From: Frankia gtarii
Lineage (GTDB): Bacteria; Actinomycetota; Actinomycetes; Frankiales; Frankiaceae
Length of the DNA stretch: 40,074 nucleotides
NCBI RefSeq assembly: GCF_025403375.1
Contig: NZ_JAMPTM010000028.1
Span: 1-40,074 of the forward strand
Direction: 5' to 3'
This document shows, piece by piece, positions 14,328 through 23,739 of this stretch; within the stretch, counting starts at the first letter, position 1, and each line of letters starts with the position of its first letter. A program made the translations under genes and the position numbers. The notes below the pieces were generated by a model that did not search any database, had not been told where the DNA came from, and saw nothing but the letters and a program-made list of their open reading frames with translations.

Positions 14328-16484
14328 TTACCGAGAATCAGGGTCGCCGCAGACCCGCAGCCGGCCCTCGGCTACACCGAGGTAGCCGGCCCGAATGATC
14401 TCCTCGCCCAGTTCGGCCACCTCGCGCGCTGATCTCGCCAGCTGCCCGAGTCGGCGGAAGTCCGCCCCCAACTCCCGCTGGGCGGTCAGTGCCAGCGCGG
14501 GAATGCGGACCCGAAGCAGGTCAGGCCGCGACAACGTCCCACTCGACCGGCTGCTGGCCCCGTCCTCATCGCCGACGCCCGGTCCCCCGGCCGCCCGATA
14601 GCCCGCGGCCCGTAGGCTGCCCGCCAGAAAATGTGGATCGAGGCGGTCAGGATCGACCCGCAGGAGCGCAACCTTCGGCCCGAGCACGGCGCCCACCTCA
14701 TTGGTCACCTCGGCCGCGATCCTTCCCGCCGCGACCGCGCAGACCACATCTCCGGATCGGAGCAGCAGCATTCCGGGAAGTTCGCCGGTTCGACCGGACG
14801 CTCCCCGGCCGCACCGCACGTCGGCGGCGGTGAGCAACGGCAGGTCGCCACCGTCGGTTCTGGTCTGCAACGGGGCCGTCAGCACCGTCAGCGCCCCGCC
14901 CTTCGCCAACTCTCCCACCGTGACCCAGGCCGGTTGCGTCGCGCCGGTTGTTTCGGACACCACCGCGGGCTCCGGGGTGGAGTCGGCCGCTGCGACCGGC
15001 GATGACATGTCCGGCGGCGGCGACACGTTCGACGGCGTAATAGTCGGCGTCAACGCTGACAGCGACGACAACGCGGCCAGGAACTCCTCGCGCACTGCCG
15101 GGAACTCGCGCTCGATGACGCTGTCCGGATACACCGGGACGTGACGCCGCGGATTCAGATCAACCTCGCCGTCGAGCAGGTCGGCGACCGGCATCCGCCG
15201 AAATCCGGGCGGCAGACCCGCTTCACCCGGTTCCATCGCCTTGCCCGGCTCGCCTGCCGCGGCCGAGCCGGTGAACGACAACCAGACCCTCTCGACCGCG
15301 CTCGGATCGGTGCTCGCCAGGCCCATGAGCACCTGGGCGGGGGGCGCGCCCTCGCCGGGCACCCGCAGCACCCACAGATCCGGCGCAGAGCCGGCGCCGA
15401 ACAGGTCCGGTGGCAGCCCCAGCACGGCCCGCAGCGCCCCGGCCCGCAGCAGATTCGCCCTGATCCGTCGCCCAGCGGGTCGGGACGCGGCGGCGGCCGG
15501 CATGATGACCAGCACCGGCGCGCCGCGCCGCCCGTGGGCCAGGCAGTGCTGGACCCAGGCCAGCTCCGGTTCGCCCCGCGGCGGCACCCCATAGCCCCAC
15601 CAGGGCGAGTCGACCAGCTCGTCGTGGGGCCAGGACCGCTGGCCGGACGGCGGCCCGCACAGCACGGCGTCGGCCCGCTCCCCGACAAGGGCATCCGCCA
15701 GCAGGGAGTCCGCCGCGACGATCCGTGCACCGACGCCATGAAGCAGCAGCCCCGCGGCGGTGATCCGGGCCGCCATCGGATCGATGTCCTGGCCGAACAG
15801 CCGGCGGACGCCCGCGGCCCGGGCCGCCTCCAGCAGCCCGCCGACCCCACAGGCGGAGTCGAGGACGGTGAGCTCCCCGGCCCTTTCCCTCAGACCGGCG
15901 AGTCCGACCATCAGTTCCGCGACCGCGGGCGGGGTCTCGGCCACCTGCCGGGAGTACACCTCGCGATAACGGACCCGCAGAACCTCGAAGAGCGCACAAT
16001 GTCCGTCCCGGTCGGCGGCGGCGGCCGCGGACCGGGCGACCGGCACCCAGTCCGGCTCCCAGCTCGACGGGAAACCGCCGGGAAGGTCCGGTGCGGCCCG
16101 CTCGATCGCCGGCCCCAACAGGCGAGCGGCCGCGGCGTCGGGCTCCCCGAGCAACCCGATCGCCGCGTCCCGGTCCAGTTGGTGGTGGAGCAGGAAGCCG
16201 CCCAGGTGCCCGACCAGCTCACCCAGCCGGGGATCGTCGACGGTCCCGCGGATCTGCTGCCAGACCCGGTCGCCGACCTCGACACGAAACGGGCGGTCAT
16301 GCTGGTCGAACCAGTCCTCCACCGCCGTCAGCGCGAACAGCGGACTGGTGGAGGTGCCACCGACCGGCTGCGGAAAATCGACGAACCGGCGCCGCCAGTT
16401 ACTGACGGCCGCGCGGCCCACGCCGGCGAGGCGGGCGATGTCGGACGCGGTGACCGTGGCCGAGACGTCGCTACCGTTCGGCAT
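14328..16484 (-). CDS. HTH / N6-adenine-methylase-like / specificity-like fusion with altered catalytic motif
   Basis: 718 residues, ATG only 3 bp after the drmC stop. Residues 11-58 are an AlpA/MerR-like helix-turn-helix (ASDIARLAGVGRAAVSNWRRR). Residues 160-470 are an HsdM-type fold with the AdoMet motif LDSACGVGGLL (208-218) and QDIDP. Where type I and related methylases have (N/D)PP(Y/F), this one has CGPPSG (276-281): the Asn and the aromatic residue are both replaced. The flanking family pattern (LAWVQHCLAHG, LVIMPAAAASRPAGRRIR) is intact. The C-terminal 200 residues resemble an HsdS target-recognition half (MLLLRSGDVVCAV, LDPHFLAGSLRA). It could bind DNA and AdoMet but may not methylate. 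Position argues for a DISARM accessory or regulator. Confidence 0.85.
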   Translation of the reverse strand: MPNGSDVSATVTASDIARLAGVGRAAVSNWRRRFVDFPQPVGGTSTSPLFALTAVEDWFDQHDRPFRVEVGDRVWQQIRGTVDDPRLGELVGHLGGFLLHHQLDRDAAIGLLGEPDAAAARLLGPAIERAAPDLPGGFPSSWEPDWVPVARSAAAAADRDGHCALFEVLRVRYREVYSRQVAETPPAVAELMVGLAGLRERAGELTVLDSACGVGGLLEAARAAGVRRLFGQDIDPMAARITAAGLLLHGVGARIVAADSLLADALVGERADAVLCGPPSGQRSWPHDELVDSPWWGYGVPPRGEPELAWVQHCLAHGRRGAPVLVIMPAAAASRPAGRRIRANLLRAGALRAVLGLPPDLFGAGSAPDLWVLRVPGEGAPPAQVLMGLASTDPSAVERVWLSFTGSAAAGEPGKAMEPGEAGLPPGFRRMPVADLLDGEVDLNPRRHVPVYPDSVIEREFPAVREEFLAALSSLSALTPTITPSNVSPPPDMSSPVAAADSTPEPAVVSETTGATQPAWVTVGELAKGGALTVLTAPLQTRTDGGDLPLLTAADVRCGRGASGRTGELPGMLLLRSGDVVCAVAAGRIAAEVTNEVGAVLGPKVALLRVDPDRLDPHFLAGSLRAAGYRAAGGPGVGDEDGASSRSSGTLSRPDLLRVRIPALALTAQRELGADFRRLGQLARSAREVAELGEEIIRAGYLGVAEGRLRVCGDPDSR

Positions 16485-16487
16485 CGC

Positions 16488-17240
16488 TCAGTTTCCCGCC
16501 GCCGGCTCGACGCCGGAAAGGAGACGGGCCAACACGCCGCTCGTCTGCAATGCGGCAAGGTGCTCGGCAGCTCGGCGCGGGGGCGCCCCGCCCCGGACGA
16601 GCAGACCGGCCTCGATGTTCTCCTCGACGCCCGAGGAGGTCAGGTTGGCGCTCGACACCAGCAGCGCCCGCCGGTCGGCGACAGCGATCTTGGCGTGCAT
16701 CCGGGCGCCGAGGTGTCCGCGGCGACCGGTCGGCCAGTGCCACAGCTGCACCCCACGCACGCTCGCGAACGCGGCCGCCGGCTCGCTGCCGGCCAGTCCG
16801 CCGCCGGCCCCTTGAAGAGTCTCGACGACGATGCTGACCGCCACCCCCCGCCCTGTCGCGGCACTCAGCGCGGTCAGCAGCGGCGGGTAGGGGCGCGCCG
16901 CGTAGGTCATGAACATCAGCTCCATGGTGGCCTCGGCGACCAGGTCCATCAGCACCCGGGCTGTCGCCCGGACCGGCACCTCACGGCTGCTCGGTCCGCT
17001 CCACACCGACTCCACTCGTGTCTCGGCGGCCCGCCCGGCATAACCGGCGCTGACCCCGTGCAGGTAGGCGGCGATCACCGCCTCCTCCCACCCAGGCTGC
17101 CCCACGGCTACCCCGGGCGGGGACGATCGCGGGCCGATCCGATCAGCGAGCTCACCCAGCCGGGCCGGGCCCAGAGTGCTCACGGCGACGGCGACCGCCG
17201 CCGCAAAGTCGCCCGTCCGGCCCGGTTCAGACGGTGCCAT
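16488..17240 (-). CDS. drmC: DISARM protein DrmC, phospholipase D-like
   Basis: 250 residues from ATG 17240 (a TTG directly before it is also in frame). The second half has one PLD catalytic motif of HxKxxxxD type: RMHAKIAVADRRALLVSSAN, followed by LTSSGVEENIEAGLLV, the usual context with a Ser/Asn doublet and Glu. Only a single HKD motif is present, so a dimer would form one active site. The N-terminal half is helical (LAELADRIG, EEAVIAAYL). DrmC is the optional PLD-fold member of DISARM; in the described system it is not essential for protection. It lies 60 bp after drmB and just before the methylase-like gene, all on one strand. Confidence 0.88.
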   Translation of the reverse strand: MAPSEPGRTGDFAAAVAVAVSTLGPARLGELADRIGPRSSPPGVAVGQPGWEEAVIAAYLHGVSAGYAGRAAETRVESVWSGPSSREVPVRATARVLMDLVAEATMELMFMTYAARPYPPLLTALSAATGRGVAVSIVVETLQGAGGGLAGSEPAAAFASVRGVQLWHWPTGRRGHLGARMHAKIAVADRRALLVSSANLTSSGVEENIEAGLLVRGGAPPRRAAEHLAALQTSGVLARLLSGVEPAAGN

Positions 17241-17299
17241 CAATGCCGATCACCTGCACACACTCACCGGGATTCCCGATCATCATGGATCTCCGGCCG

Positions 17300-19225
17300 T
17301 CAAGGAAGCTCGTCGAACAGGGCGAGGTCCCGGTGCTGCGGGCCGTCCCCGAGAGGAACAACGAAACGGCGGTCGAGAAATCGGTTGCCGCGCTCGCAGG
17401 TGGTCTCGGAGACGAACAGGCAGACGTGGCAGGCGGCGCCGTGCAGGAAGTCGGCGGGTGCATACGGCAGGCGCTCGGCGCACAGCGGGTCCGAGGAGCA
17501 GTGCCGGGCGTCGGCGAGGGCCCGGCGGGTGAGCCGAAGCAGCTGGTCGGATTCGGCGAGGGACACCAGACCGCCCAGGGTGCCCTCGGCATCGGGGACG
17601 GCGGTGTAGATGAGGATGCCGCCGCGGGGATCGTCGTCGGTGCCGGCGTAGATCCGCTCACTCAGGCTGGCCGAGCTGTACCCGCATTCCAGGGCGATGG
17701 TCCGGATCAGCAGGTGGGACAGGGAGTGCAGCGCGATGAACCGCTCCCCGGGCCAGCCGTGCATCGGATCGAAGTCGCCGGCGATCCGATCCGAGTAGCG
17801 GTTCACGCGAAAGCGGCTGTAGGCGTCGCGGTGCTCGCGCATCTGGGTGCTGTCGGCGACCCGGGCCACCCACGGGCCGAGAATCTCCTCGGGCACCCGC
17901 AGGAAGATGCCCTCACCGCGGACCTCGCTGGCCGGCACCCAGGTGGCCGGCCCACGGGTCAGCGGTGCCCGGATGACGAGGTCGGGATCGTCCGGATCGG
18001 GGGCGTCGAGCCGGGTGAACCCGGTCAGCGCCCGCACCTCCCGCAGTCGTTCGGCCTGCACGACGTCGGCGTAGAAGCGGGTCAGCCGGGGCGGCACCCC
18101 GTCCGGATCGCGGCGCAGGGCGAAATCGTCACTGGGCTCCGGAAGCACCGCCGAGGAGAAGATCTCCCATTCAGGGGTACGCAGATCCGGATAGCCCCGT
18201 TCGTCGCCCGCCTCGGCGCCGTCGCCGGGAGCCGCGTTCAGCGCCGTCCGATGCCGCTCGACCGCGGCCCAGACCTCTGCATCGGTCCACCGCTCCAGCT
18301 GGCGGAACACCGGCATCACCGACCGGGAAAACCCCATCATCGTCTCGCCGGGGATCTGGTTGAGCTGCTCCCAGTGCTGCTCGACCTTGGCCGCCAGCTC
18401 GCTGGCGCCGGTGCGGGGAACGGAGAGCACCGACAGCGTCTGGGCGAACCACTGGTTGGACGCGCCGACGACCAGCAGCCGGGATTCGGCTCGGCAGCCA
18501 TCGTCGGCGAACGTTCCCAGGTGCGGGTGACGGCCCCGGCAGCGGGGCAGGTTCTGGGCGCCACGGCGGCCCATCGCCTCCCGGATGTTGCGCCGCGCAT
18601 CGCAGTTCACGCACCGGATCTCGACGTTGGCCCCGAGGTTGCCGCCGCGATCCTCCATCCGCAGCCGCGGATGGCTCGCCTTCGCGCACTCGCCGCCCCG
18701 GTGCACGAACATCACGTAGGGGAAGTCGTCGAGATGCCCGGCGGTGCAGGCGAGGACGAAGCGCGCAGCCACGGCCAGCGGTCGGCGGCCGGACTTCTTG
18801 CGGCCGCACACCTCGTGGACGAACTGGGCATCCTGCGGGCGGTGCAGCCACGGATTCTGGAACGTGAAGGTCCGCGAGGCGATCACGTCGAGTTCGTTGC
18901 AGGCGGTGCAGCGCAGCCAGTTCGGGAACGGCACGGTCGGCACGCCGATCCGGGCGCCCTGACCGCTGCGGTCGCCGGGGTCGGTCTCCGCCCAGGGGGC
19001 CGGCCGCAGCTCGGTGACGGTGCGGTCGTATACCCGGCGCACGGCGGCGAGCAGCCGGGGCTCGGCGATCGGCTCGTACTCGGGGACGTTGCGGTAGTCC
19101 CAGTCGTCGAGCCCGCGGACCAGGGCGGAGAAGCTTGGCAGGTCGACGAGGGCGCCGACCCCGCTGGTGAACATCAGATGGCTCGGCCGGACCGCGCCGA
19201 CGCGCCGGTGGAATCTGGTGGCCAT
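17300..19225 (-). CDS. drmB: DISARM protein DrmB, DUF1998 domain
   Basis: 641 residues. Its ATG shares one base with the drmA stop (TGATG), so the two are translationally coupled. The N-terminus (RVGAVRPSHLMFTSGVGALVDLP) is the typical opening of DrmB, with the GAVRPS segment. Cysteine pairs suggest bound zinc: RCTACNE near 105, EIRCVNCDAR near 205, and ACHVCLF near 600. The DUF1998 region lies in the last 200 residues (RFIALHSLSHLLIRTIALECGY, then RGGILIYTAVPDAEGTLGGL). DrmB forms a complex with the DrmA helicase that recognises incoming DNA. Length is normal and no lesion was seen. Confidence 0.93.
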   Translation of the reverse strand: MATRFHRRVGAVRPSHLMFTSGVGALVDLPSFSALVRGLDDWDYRNVPEYEPIAEPRLLAAVRRVYDRTVTELRPAPWAETDPGDRSGQGARIGVPTVPFPNWLRCTACNELDVIASRTFTFQNPWLHRPQDAQFVHEVCGRKKSGRRPLAVAARFVLACTAGHLDDFPYVMFVHRGGECAKASHPRLRMEDRGGNLGANVEIRCVNCDARRNIREAMGRRGAQNLPRCRGRHPHLGTFADDGCRAESRLLVVGASNQWFAQTLSVLSVPRTGASELAAKVEQHWEQLNQIPGETMMGFSRSVMPVFRQLERWTDAEVWAAVERHRTALNAAPGDGAEAGDERGYPDLRTPEWEIFSSAVLPEPSDDFALRRDPDGVPPRLTRFYADVVQAERLREVRALTGFTRLDAPDPDDPDLVIRAPLTRGPATWVPASEVRGEGIFLRVPEEILGPWVARVADSTQMREHRDAYSRFRVNRYSDRIAGDFDPMHGWPGERFIALHSLSHLLIRTIALECGYSSASLSERIYAGTDDDPRGGILIYTAVPDAEGTLGGLVSLAESDQLLRLTRRALADARHCSSDPLCAERLPYAPADFLHGAACHVCLFVSETTCERGNRFLDRRFVVPLGDGPQHRDLALFDELP

Positions 19226-22200
19226 CAGGCACCCCTCCCCTGGCGGGCCCGCGCCGGGGCCAGCCGGGTCTCCCCGAGTTCGTCGCCGACCGGAGCGTCG
19301 TCGGGGTCCCGGACTTCGGAGTCACGGTCGTCCTCGCCGATGTCGGCGTCGGCGTCCGGCGGCGCCCCGAAGCTCCATCCCGGTTCCCCGTAGGCGGGGC
19401 TGTAGATCTCGTCCGCGCCGGGGACGAGGAGGTTGATCTCGTTTTCGGTCTCCCGCATCGACTGGGCGACGGTGAGGACCTCCCAGCGGCCGTGGCCGGC
19501 CGGCTCCAGCAGGCCGGTGACCTTCTGAGGCCCACCGCTCGCGCGGTAGCCGAGTCGGATCGGCCCCGTCATCATCAGCTGCCAGCGGTCGACGAGTTCC
19601 CGTAGCCGCTCGCCGAGGTACTCCTGGCCGCGCGGGCCGGCGACGGCCTCCGCGCGGGCCAGCAGCCGGCTGATCAGGCCGGTGGCGACCGGGCCGGCGA
19701 GGTCCACGGCGTGGGCGTCGGTGTTGCGGGTGTTCGCATCGTCGAGGTGGCGCAGCGCGGCGACGAACGTGCCGGTGGCGGTGCGGTCGAGCGAGCGCCG
19801 GGTGAACGGGGTGACCGACAGGGCCTCGACCTGCCGGTAGAAGCTGGCGTGGTAGGGCTCGAAGTCCTCGTAGTGGGCGAGGTCGCGGGGCCGCGCCCAG
19901 TTGTAGAGGGTGACGACGAGCCCGGGCCGGGCCGCGTCGCGGCCAACCCGCGACGACGCCTGGATGTACTCCGCGGTGTTCTTCGGCTGCCCGATGACGG
20001 CCATCAGCCCGAACCGGGAGACGTCGACGCCGACCTGCAGCATCGAGGTCGCGAGGACCACGTCGACGGGGATCCGGTCCTGACGGGCCCGGGCCCGCTC
20101 GGCCACCGGATGGGCGGGCGGCCGTTCCCGGACCCGGCTGTCCCGGGCGCGGTAGGTGTCCCGCCAGTTGTCGGCGATCGCCTGCCGCCGGGTGGAGGTG
20201 TCGAGGTCGGGGTCGAAGGCGATCTCCAGCCGCTTCAGCACGTCGCTGATGTCCGCCGAGGACACCCGGGAGGTGAGCTCGGAGATGGTCAGCATGCCGG
20301 AGGCCGGGACGATGCGGTTGGACAGCCCCTTGCGGGTGCCGTGGGTACGCACCCGGGTGGTGACGTCGTCGTCGAGGTAGCGGCGCATGCCGGCGAGTTC
20401 CCGGGTGGCGTTGAAGTAGCCGACGAGGGTCTGGTACGCCTCCGCGGCCTCCCCGTGCCGGTCGAAGAGGGTCTGCCCGGCGAGGAGCAGGATTTCGGTG
20501 AGCCGGATCTCCGCGGACTTCATCCGGGTGCCGTGGGCGCACACCCCGAGGTAGCGCCGGCCCGGGGTGGCAGGGGTGACGGGGACCTGGCGGGAGAAGA
20601 AGGTGTCGGCGACGTCGACGACCTGCGGCGGGAAGACGGCGAGGCGGCGGCCGAACACGCCGAGAACCTGATCGCGGGCCCGCTTGGTGGTGGCGGTGGA
20701 TGCGACGATCTTCGGTCCGGTGAGCGTCGTGCCGCCGGCGGCGCCCGGCGCGTCGGCGGGGACGGGCCAGGAGCACAGCTCGTCGACGGCACTCTCGAAC
20801 AGGCCGACGGTGGTGCCGAGCGCGCCGGAGATGAGGTGCAGCTCGTCCTGGATGATCAGATCGGGCGGGCGCAGCCGGCGCACCGGCTCGCTGGCCACGG
20901 CCGGCAGGTCGCCGCGGCGGTGGTGCCGGGACCCGCAGCCGGTGCGGGCGTCGAGGTCGTCGTGGCGGTAGCCGTGCCGGGGGCAGCACTCGCGCACCCG
21001 GCCGAACAGGATGCCGGCCTCGCCACGCCAGGGCAGCTGGGCGAGCTTGTCGACGGTGGCGATGACGAGGCTGGGGGCGTACCGGTAGATCTCCTCGTCG
21101 ACGGTGAGGACCGGCAGGCCCTCCCCGGGGGAGAGCCGGCGGGAGAACGGGCAGGCGTCGGCGCCCTCGCCATTGGGGCAATAGAGCAGGACCCGGCGGG
21201 TGTCGGAGTCGATGTGGGCGTCGGTGTGGGCGGCCAGCGCCGTGCCGCACCACGGGCAGCTCAGTGTCTGCAGGACATTGGCCCGCTTGCCGTTCCCCGC
21301 CTCCCGGGCCTCGCTGATCTGGTCGCGGGCGTCCTCGAACCGGTTCGGGGAGACCCCGCCGCCGACCCACAGCCCGATCCGGAACGGCACCGTGCCCCAG
21401 GTGGCCTCGTCGGCGCGGCGCAGCACCTCGGCCGCGCAGACCAGGGCCGCCGCCCGCTGGAACTGCTGGGCGGTGAGCAGCCGCAGGGTGTAGCGCATGA
21501 GGACGGCGACGCCGGCCTCACCGGAGCGGGCGTCCAGCCCGGTGCCGATCGTGCCCTGCAACCGGCGGATCGCGAAGGTGTAGGCGGTCAGTCCCAGGTA
21601 GGCCTCCGTCTTGCCGCCACCGGTCGGGAAGAACAGCAGGTCGACGACGGCGCTGGCGTCGGCGGCCCGCTCCGGGTGAGCCGGCTCGGTCAACGCTGGC
21701 AGGTTGAGCAGGACGAACCCGAGCTGGAACGGCCGCCAGGACGCCGCCCCGGCGCCCTCGGCCTCGACCTTGGCGGTCGCCTCGGGGTAGCTCAGGCCGT
21801 GCTCGTCACGCAGCCGGGCGATGGCGGTGTGCCGGCGCTGGGCCGCCATCGCCCGGCTGGCGAACCGGAACGCGGCCAGCGCCTCGCCCTGGCGGGGCTG
21901 GGCCGGGTCGGTGAGCAGGGCGATCCCCGCGCGGATGCGACCCGAGGCCGCCCGGGCCTCGCCGATGGCCGTGCGGGCGGCGGGCCGCAGCCGCTCGGGC
22001 AGGCTCGGCACCTGCGCTTCCCGCTCGTCGAGCCAGGCGTCGTAACCGGCGGCGAGCGGCGTCAGCCCGCGGCGCAGTTCCGCGGCGTCGGCGACGGCCA
22101 GGGCATCCATCGACAGTTCGACGTGTTCCAGCGGGGTATCGGGGCCTGCGGGCGCGATGGTCGACGGGACGTCATAGGTGGGCAGCCAGGTGGTCTCCAG

Positions 22201-23217
22201 CCGGTGGGCGCGGCGCTCACCATCACGGATGGCGGGATGCACCGCGACGTTGCGGCCGTTCGCGTACCGCCGCTGCGCCCGGTAGAGCAGCCGCAGGTGC
22301 AGCTCCTCGTGGTCATCGTGGTCATCGTGGTCATCGTGGTCGTCGTGGTCGGCCGCGACGCCGTCCTCGGGATCGTCGACGGGCAGGAAGACGGCGCGCT
22401 CGCCGTCGAGCGCGGTCACGGTGAGCCGCGGCTGGAACAGCCAGGCCGTGTCGGCGCTCGACGGCGGCTCCGGCTGGCCGTTGACGAGGATCAGCTCGAC
22501 GATCCGCCGGCCCGACCGCTCGCGCAGGACGACCACGAGGAAGATCCCCGTCTCGTCGTCGCCGACCAGCGGTACGCGGTACGCGTCGGAGCCCAGCGAG
22601 CCGTCCAGCCGGATCTCCCGGTTCGCGTGCACCACCGGTTCCCGGGCCCAGGCGGTGCGCTTGTGCCCCTCGTCGTCCTCGGTCTCCTGCTTGACGTACT
22701 GGCCCCAAGCCGCGGTGACGGCGACGACGTCGACCGCCGCGCCGTCGGGGCCGGCCGGGACGGCGAACGACAGCCCCATCGACGAAGCCCAGATCCGGCC
22801 CCGGTTCTGCGGGGTGAGGATCTCGGGCAGGTCGGTGTCGGCGTCGCCCTGCACCGCCGTCTCGGTGTCGGCCACCGTGTCGGCGGCCGCCGCCTCCCGG
22901 GCTCCGCGCGGGGCGGGCTTCGGGCCGAGCATGCCCACGAGGTACCGCTCCCGGGGTCCCATCGCCCGGTGGTGGAACACCTCGCGCTCCCCGTCCCAGG
23001 GGCCGAGCAGGTCACGGCGGACGAGATCTTCGAAGGCGTCCCGGACCTCGTACGAGGTCGCCGGGACGAACTCCACCGGCTTGTCCAGGATCTCCGTCGG
23101 CGAAGGGCCGTTCGAGGTACCCGCACCGCCCCCGCTCGCACCCCCCGATCCGGCGAGCGAGGGCGAGGCGCCCTTCTCCGGGGAGAACAGCGCGCCCTGA
23201 CCGTCCTGCGTGACCAC
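19225..23217 (-). CDS. drmA: DISARM helicase DrmA
   Basis: About 1330 residues from GTG 23217, which has a good AGGGGGAG upstream; GTG 23286 would add 23 residues. Helicase motifs are in order: Walker A FFPTGGGKTEAYLG (about 532), QDELHL as motif II (about 790), SAT-like ASTATT, and motif VI QASSRVGRD (about 1090). Cysteines in CPWCG...CPNGEGADAC and CCPRHGY...CGSRHH could bind zinc between the two lobes. The N-terminal 450 residues match the DrmA extension. Residues around 300 carry a His/Asp repeat. DrmA is the motor of DISARM, acting with DrmB on foreign DNA. It heads the operon; upstream is divergent DNA, and drmMI is 12.5 kb away. Confidence 0.93.
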   Translation of the reverse strand: MVTQDGQGALFSPEKGASPSLAGSGGASGGGAGTSNGPSPTEILDKPVEFVPATSYEVRDAFEDLVRRDLLGPWDGEREVFHHRAMGPRERYLVGMLGPKPAPRGAREAAAADTVADTETAVQGDADTDLPEILTPQNRGRIWASSMGLSFAVPAGPDGAAVDVVAVTAAWGQYVKQETEDDEGHKRTAWAREPVVHANREIRLDGSLGSDAYRVPLVGDDETGIFLVVVLRERSGRRIVELILVNGQPEPPSSADTAWLFQPRLTVTALDGERAVFLPVDDPEDGVAADHDDHDDHDDHDDHEELHLRLLYRAQRRYANGRNVAVHPAIRDGERRAHRLETTWLPTYDVPSTIAPAGPDTPLEHVELSMDALAVADAAELRRGLTPLAAGYDAWLDEREAQVPSLPERLRPAARTAIGEARAASGRIRAGIALLTDPAQPRQGEALAAFRFASRAMAAQRRHTAIARLRDEHGLSYPEATAKVEAEGAGAASWRPFQLGFVLLNLPALTEPAHPERAADASAVVDLLFFPTGGGKTEAYLGLTAYTFAIRRLQGTIGTGLDARSGEAGVAVLMRYTLRLLTAQQFQRAAALVCAAEVLRRADEATWGTVPFRIGLWVGGGVSPNRFEDARDQISEAREAGNGKRANVLQTLSCPWCGTALAAHTDAHIDSDTRRVLLYCPNGEGADACPFSRRLSPGEGLPVLTVDEEIYRYAPSLVIATVDKLAQLPWRGEAGILFGRVRECCPRHGYRHDDLDARTGCGSRHHRRGDLPAVASEPVRRLRPPDLIIQDELHLISGALGTTVGLFESAVDELCSWPVPADAPGAAGGTTLTGPKIVASTATTKRARDQVLGVFGRRLAVFPPQVVDVADTFFSRQVPVTPATPGRRYLGVCAHGTRMKSAEIRLTEILLLAGQTLFDRHGEAAEAYQTLVGYFNATRELAGMRRYLDDDVTTRVRTHGTRKGLSNRIVPASGMLTISELTSRVSSADISDVLKRLEIAFDPDLDTSTRRQAIADNWRDTYRARDSRVRERPPAHPVAERARARQDRIPVDVVLATSMLQVGVDVSRFGLMAVIGQPKNTAEYIQASSRVGRDAARPGLVVTLYNWARPRDLAHYEDFEPYHASFYRQVEALSVTPFTRRSLDRTATGTFVAALRHLDDANTRNTDAHAVDLAGPVATGLISRLLARAEAVAGPRGQEYLGERLRELVDRWQLMMTGPIRLGYRASGGPQKVTGLLEPAGHGRWEVLTVAQSMRETENEINLLVPGADEIYSPAYGEPGWSFGAPPDADADIGEDDRDSEVRDPDDAPVGDELGETRLAPARARQGRGA
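22308..22352 (-). repeat. 9-bp tandem repeat coding for His-Asp-Asp units in drmA
   Basis: About five copies of a 9-bp unit (gatgaccac on the coding strand, the last ones with C for T) encode DHDDHDDHDDHDDH. As the unit is a multiple of three, copy number can vary without breaking the frame. The stretch lies in the N-terminal extension, outside the helicase motifs, and resembles a metal-binding or flexible acidic linker. Confidence 0.8.
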
Positions 23218-23478
23218 GGCCCATCTCCCCCTCGAAGCGGTCGGGTCCGGCGCACCCCGTACGCCATCACTGTGTACCGAGTTCACAGACTACACCGTGA
23301 TCCCGACTCGCGTAAGGGCACCATCCCGCCCACGTCCGACAGATCGCCGGCCCCAACGGTTCGCCCGCCCGCTACGATCGACTCGACTACCTGCAGTAAG
23401 ATCGCCGACACGCGATAACTCTGCGCGCCAACGGCGGGCATCCGGTGGAACGGTTGGCGTCAGGACGGAGGTGAGCCG

Positions 23479-23739
23479 ATGGCCTCTACCCATCTCACGC
23501 TCGACGAACTGGCCGCGCAGCAGGGGGTGCGACCGGTGCGGAACTTGGCCGAGCTGACGCTGTCGGAGCCGCTGACCGAGGAGGAGTACGCCGGCTTTCT
23601 CGCCGCGGCAATGTCCGCGCGCGGAACACCAGGCGGTGGATCCGCGATCAGTCTTCGTCGAGCGCACGGGACGCGGCCGCGACCCGCTCCTCGGACGGCT
23701 CGACATAGCGGAAGTCGCGGGACCGCACGTAATCGATGA
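23479..23739 (+). pseudogene. VapB/PHD-like antitoxin, first copy, with displaced 3' end and no toxin
   Basis: ATG 23479 follows an excellent site (GACGGAGGTGAGCCG). The first 54 residues have the layout of small actinobacterial antitoxins paired with PIN toxins: LTLDELAAQQGVRPV, NLAELTLSEPLTEEEYAGF, LAAAMSARGTPGG. After that the frame runs on as Arg-rich residues over the 3' end of the convergent immunity gene, so the native stop has been lost. No PIN gene follows. A second copy of the same 3' end, in front of a PIN gene, lies 2.1 kb away (25700-25786). Confidence 0.6.

Noticed and set aside
15141-19393. Two long plus-strand frames (15141-17609, 17234-19393) opposite the methylase-like gene, drmC and drmB
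   Set aside because: Composition is Arg/Pro/Gly/Gln-rich without any family motif; the minus-strand genes are contiguous, coupled and recognisable.
19711-23418. 1235-residue plus-strand open frame opposite drmA
   Set aside because: It is the Gly/Val/Arg-rich shadow typical of the antisense third frame in high-GC genes; drmA on the other strand has full helicase motifs.
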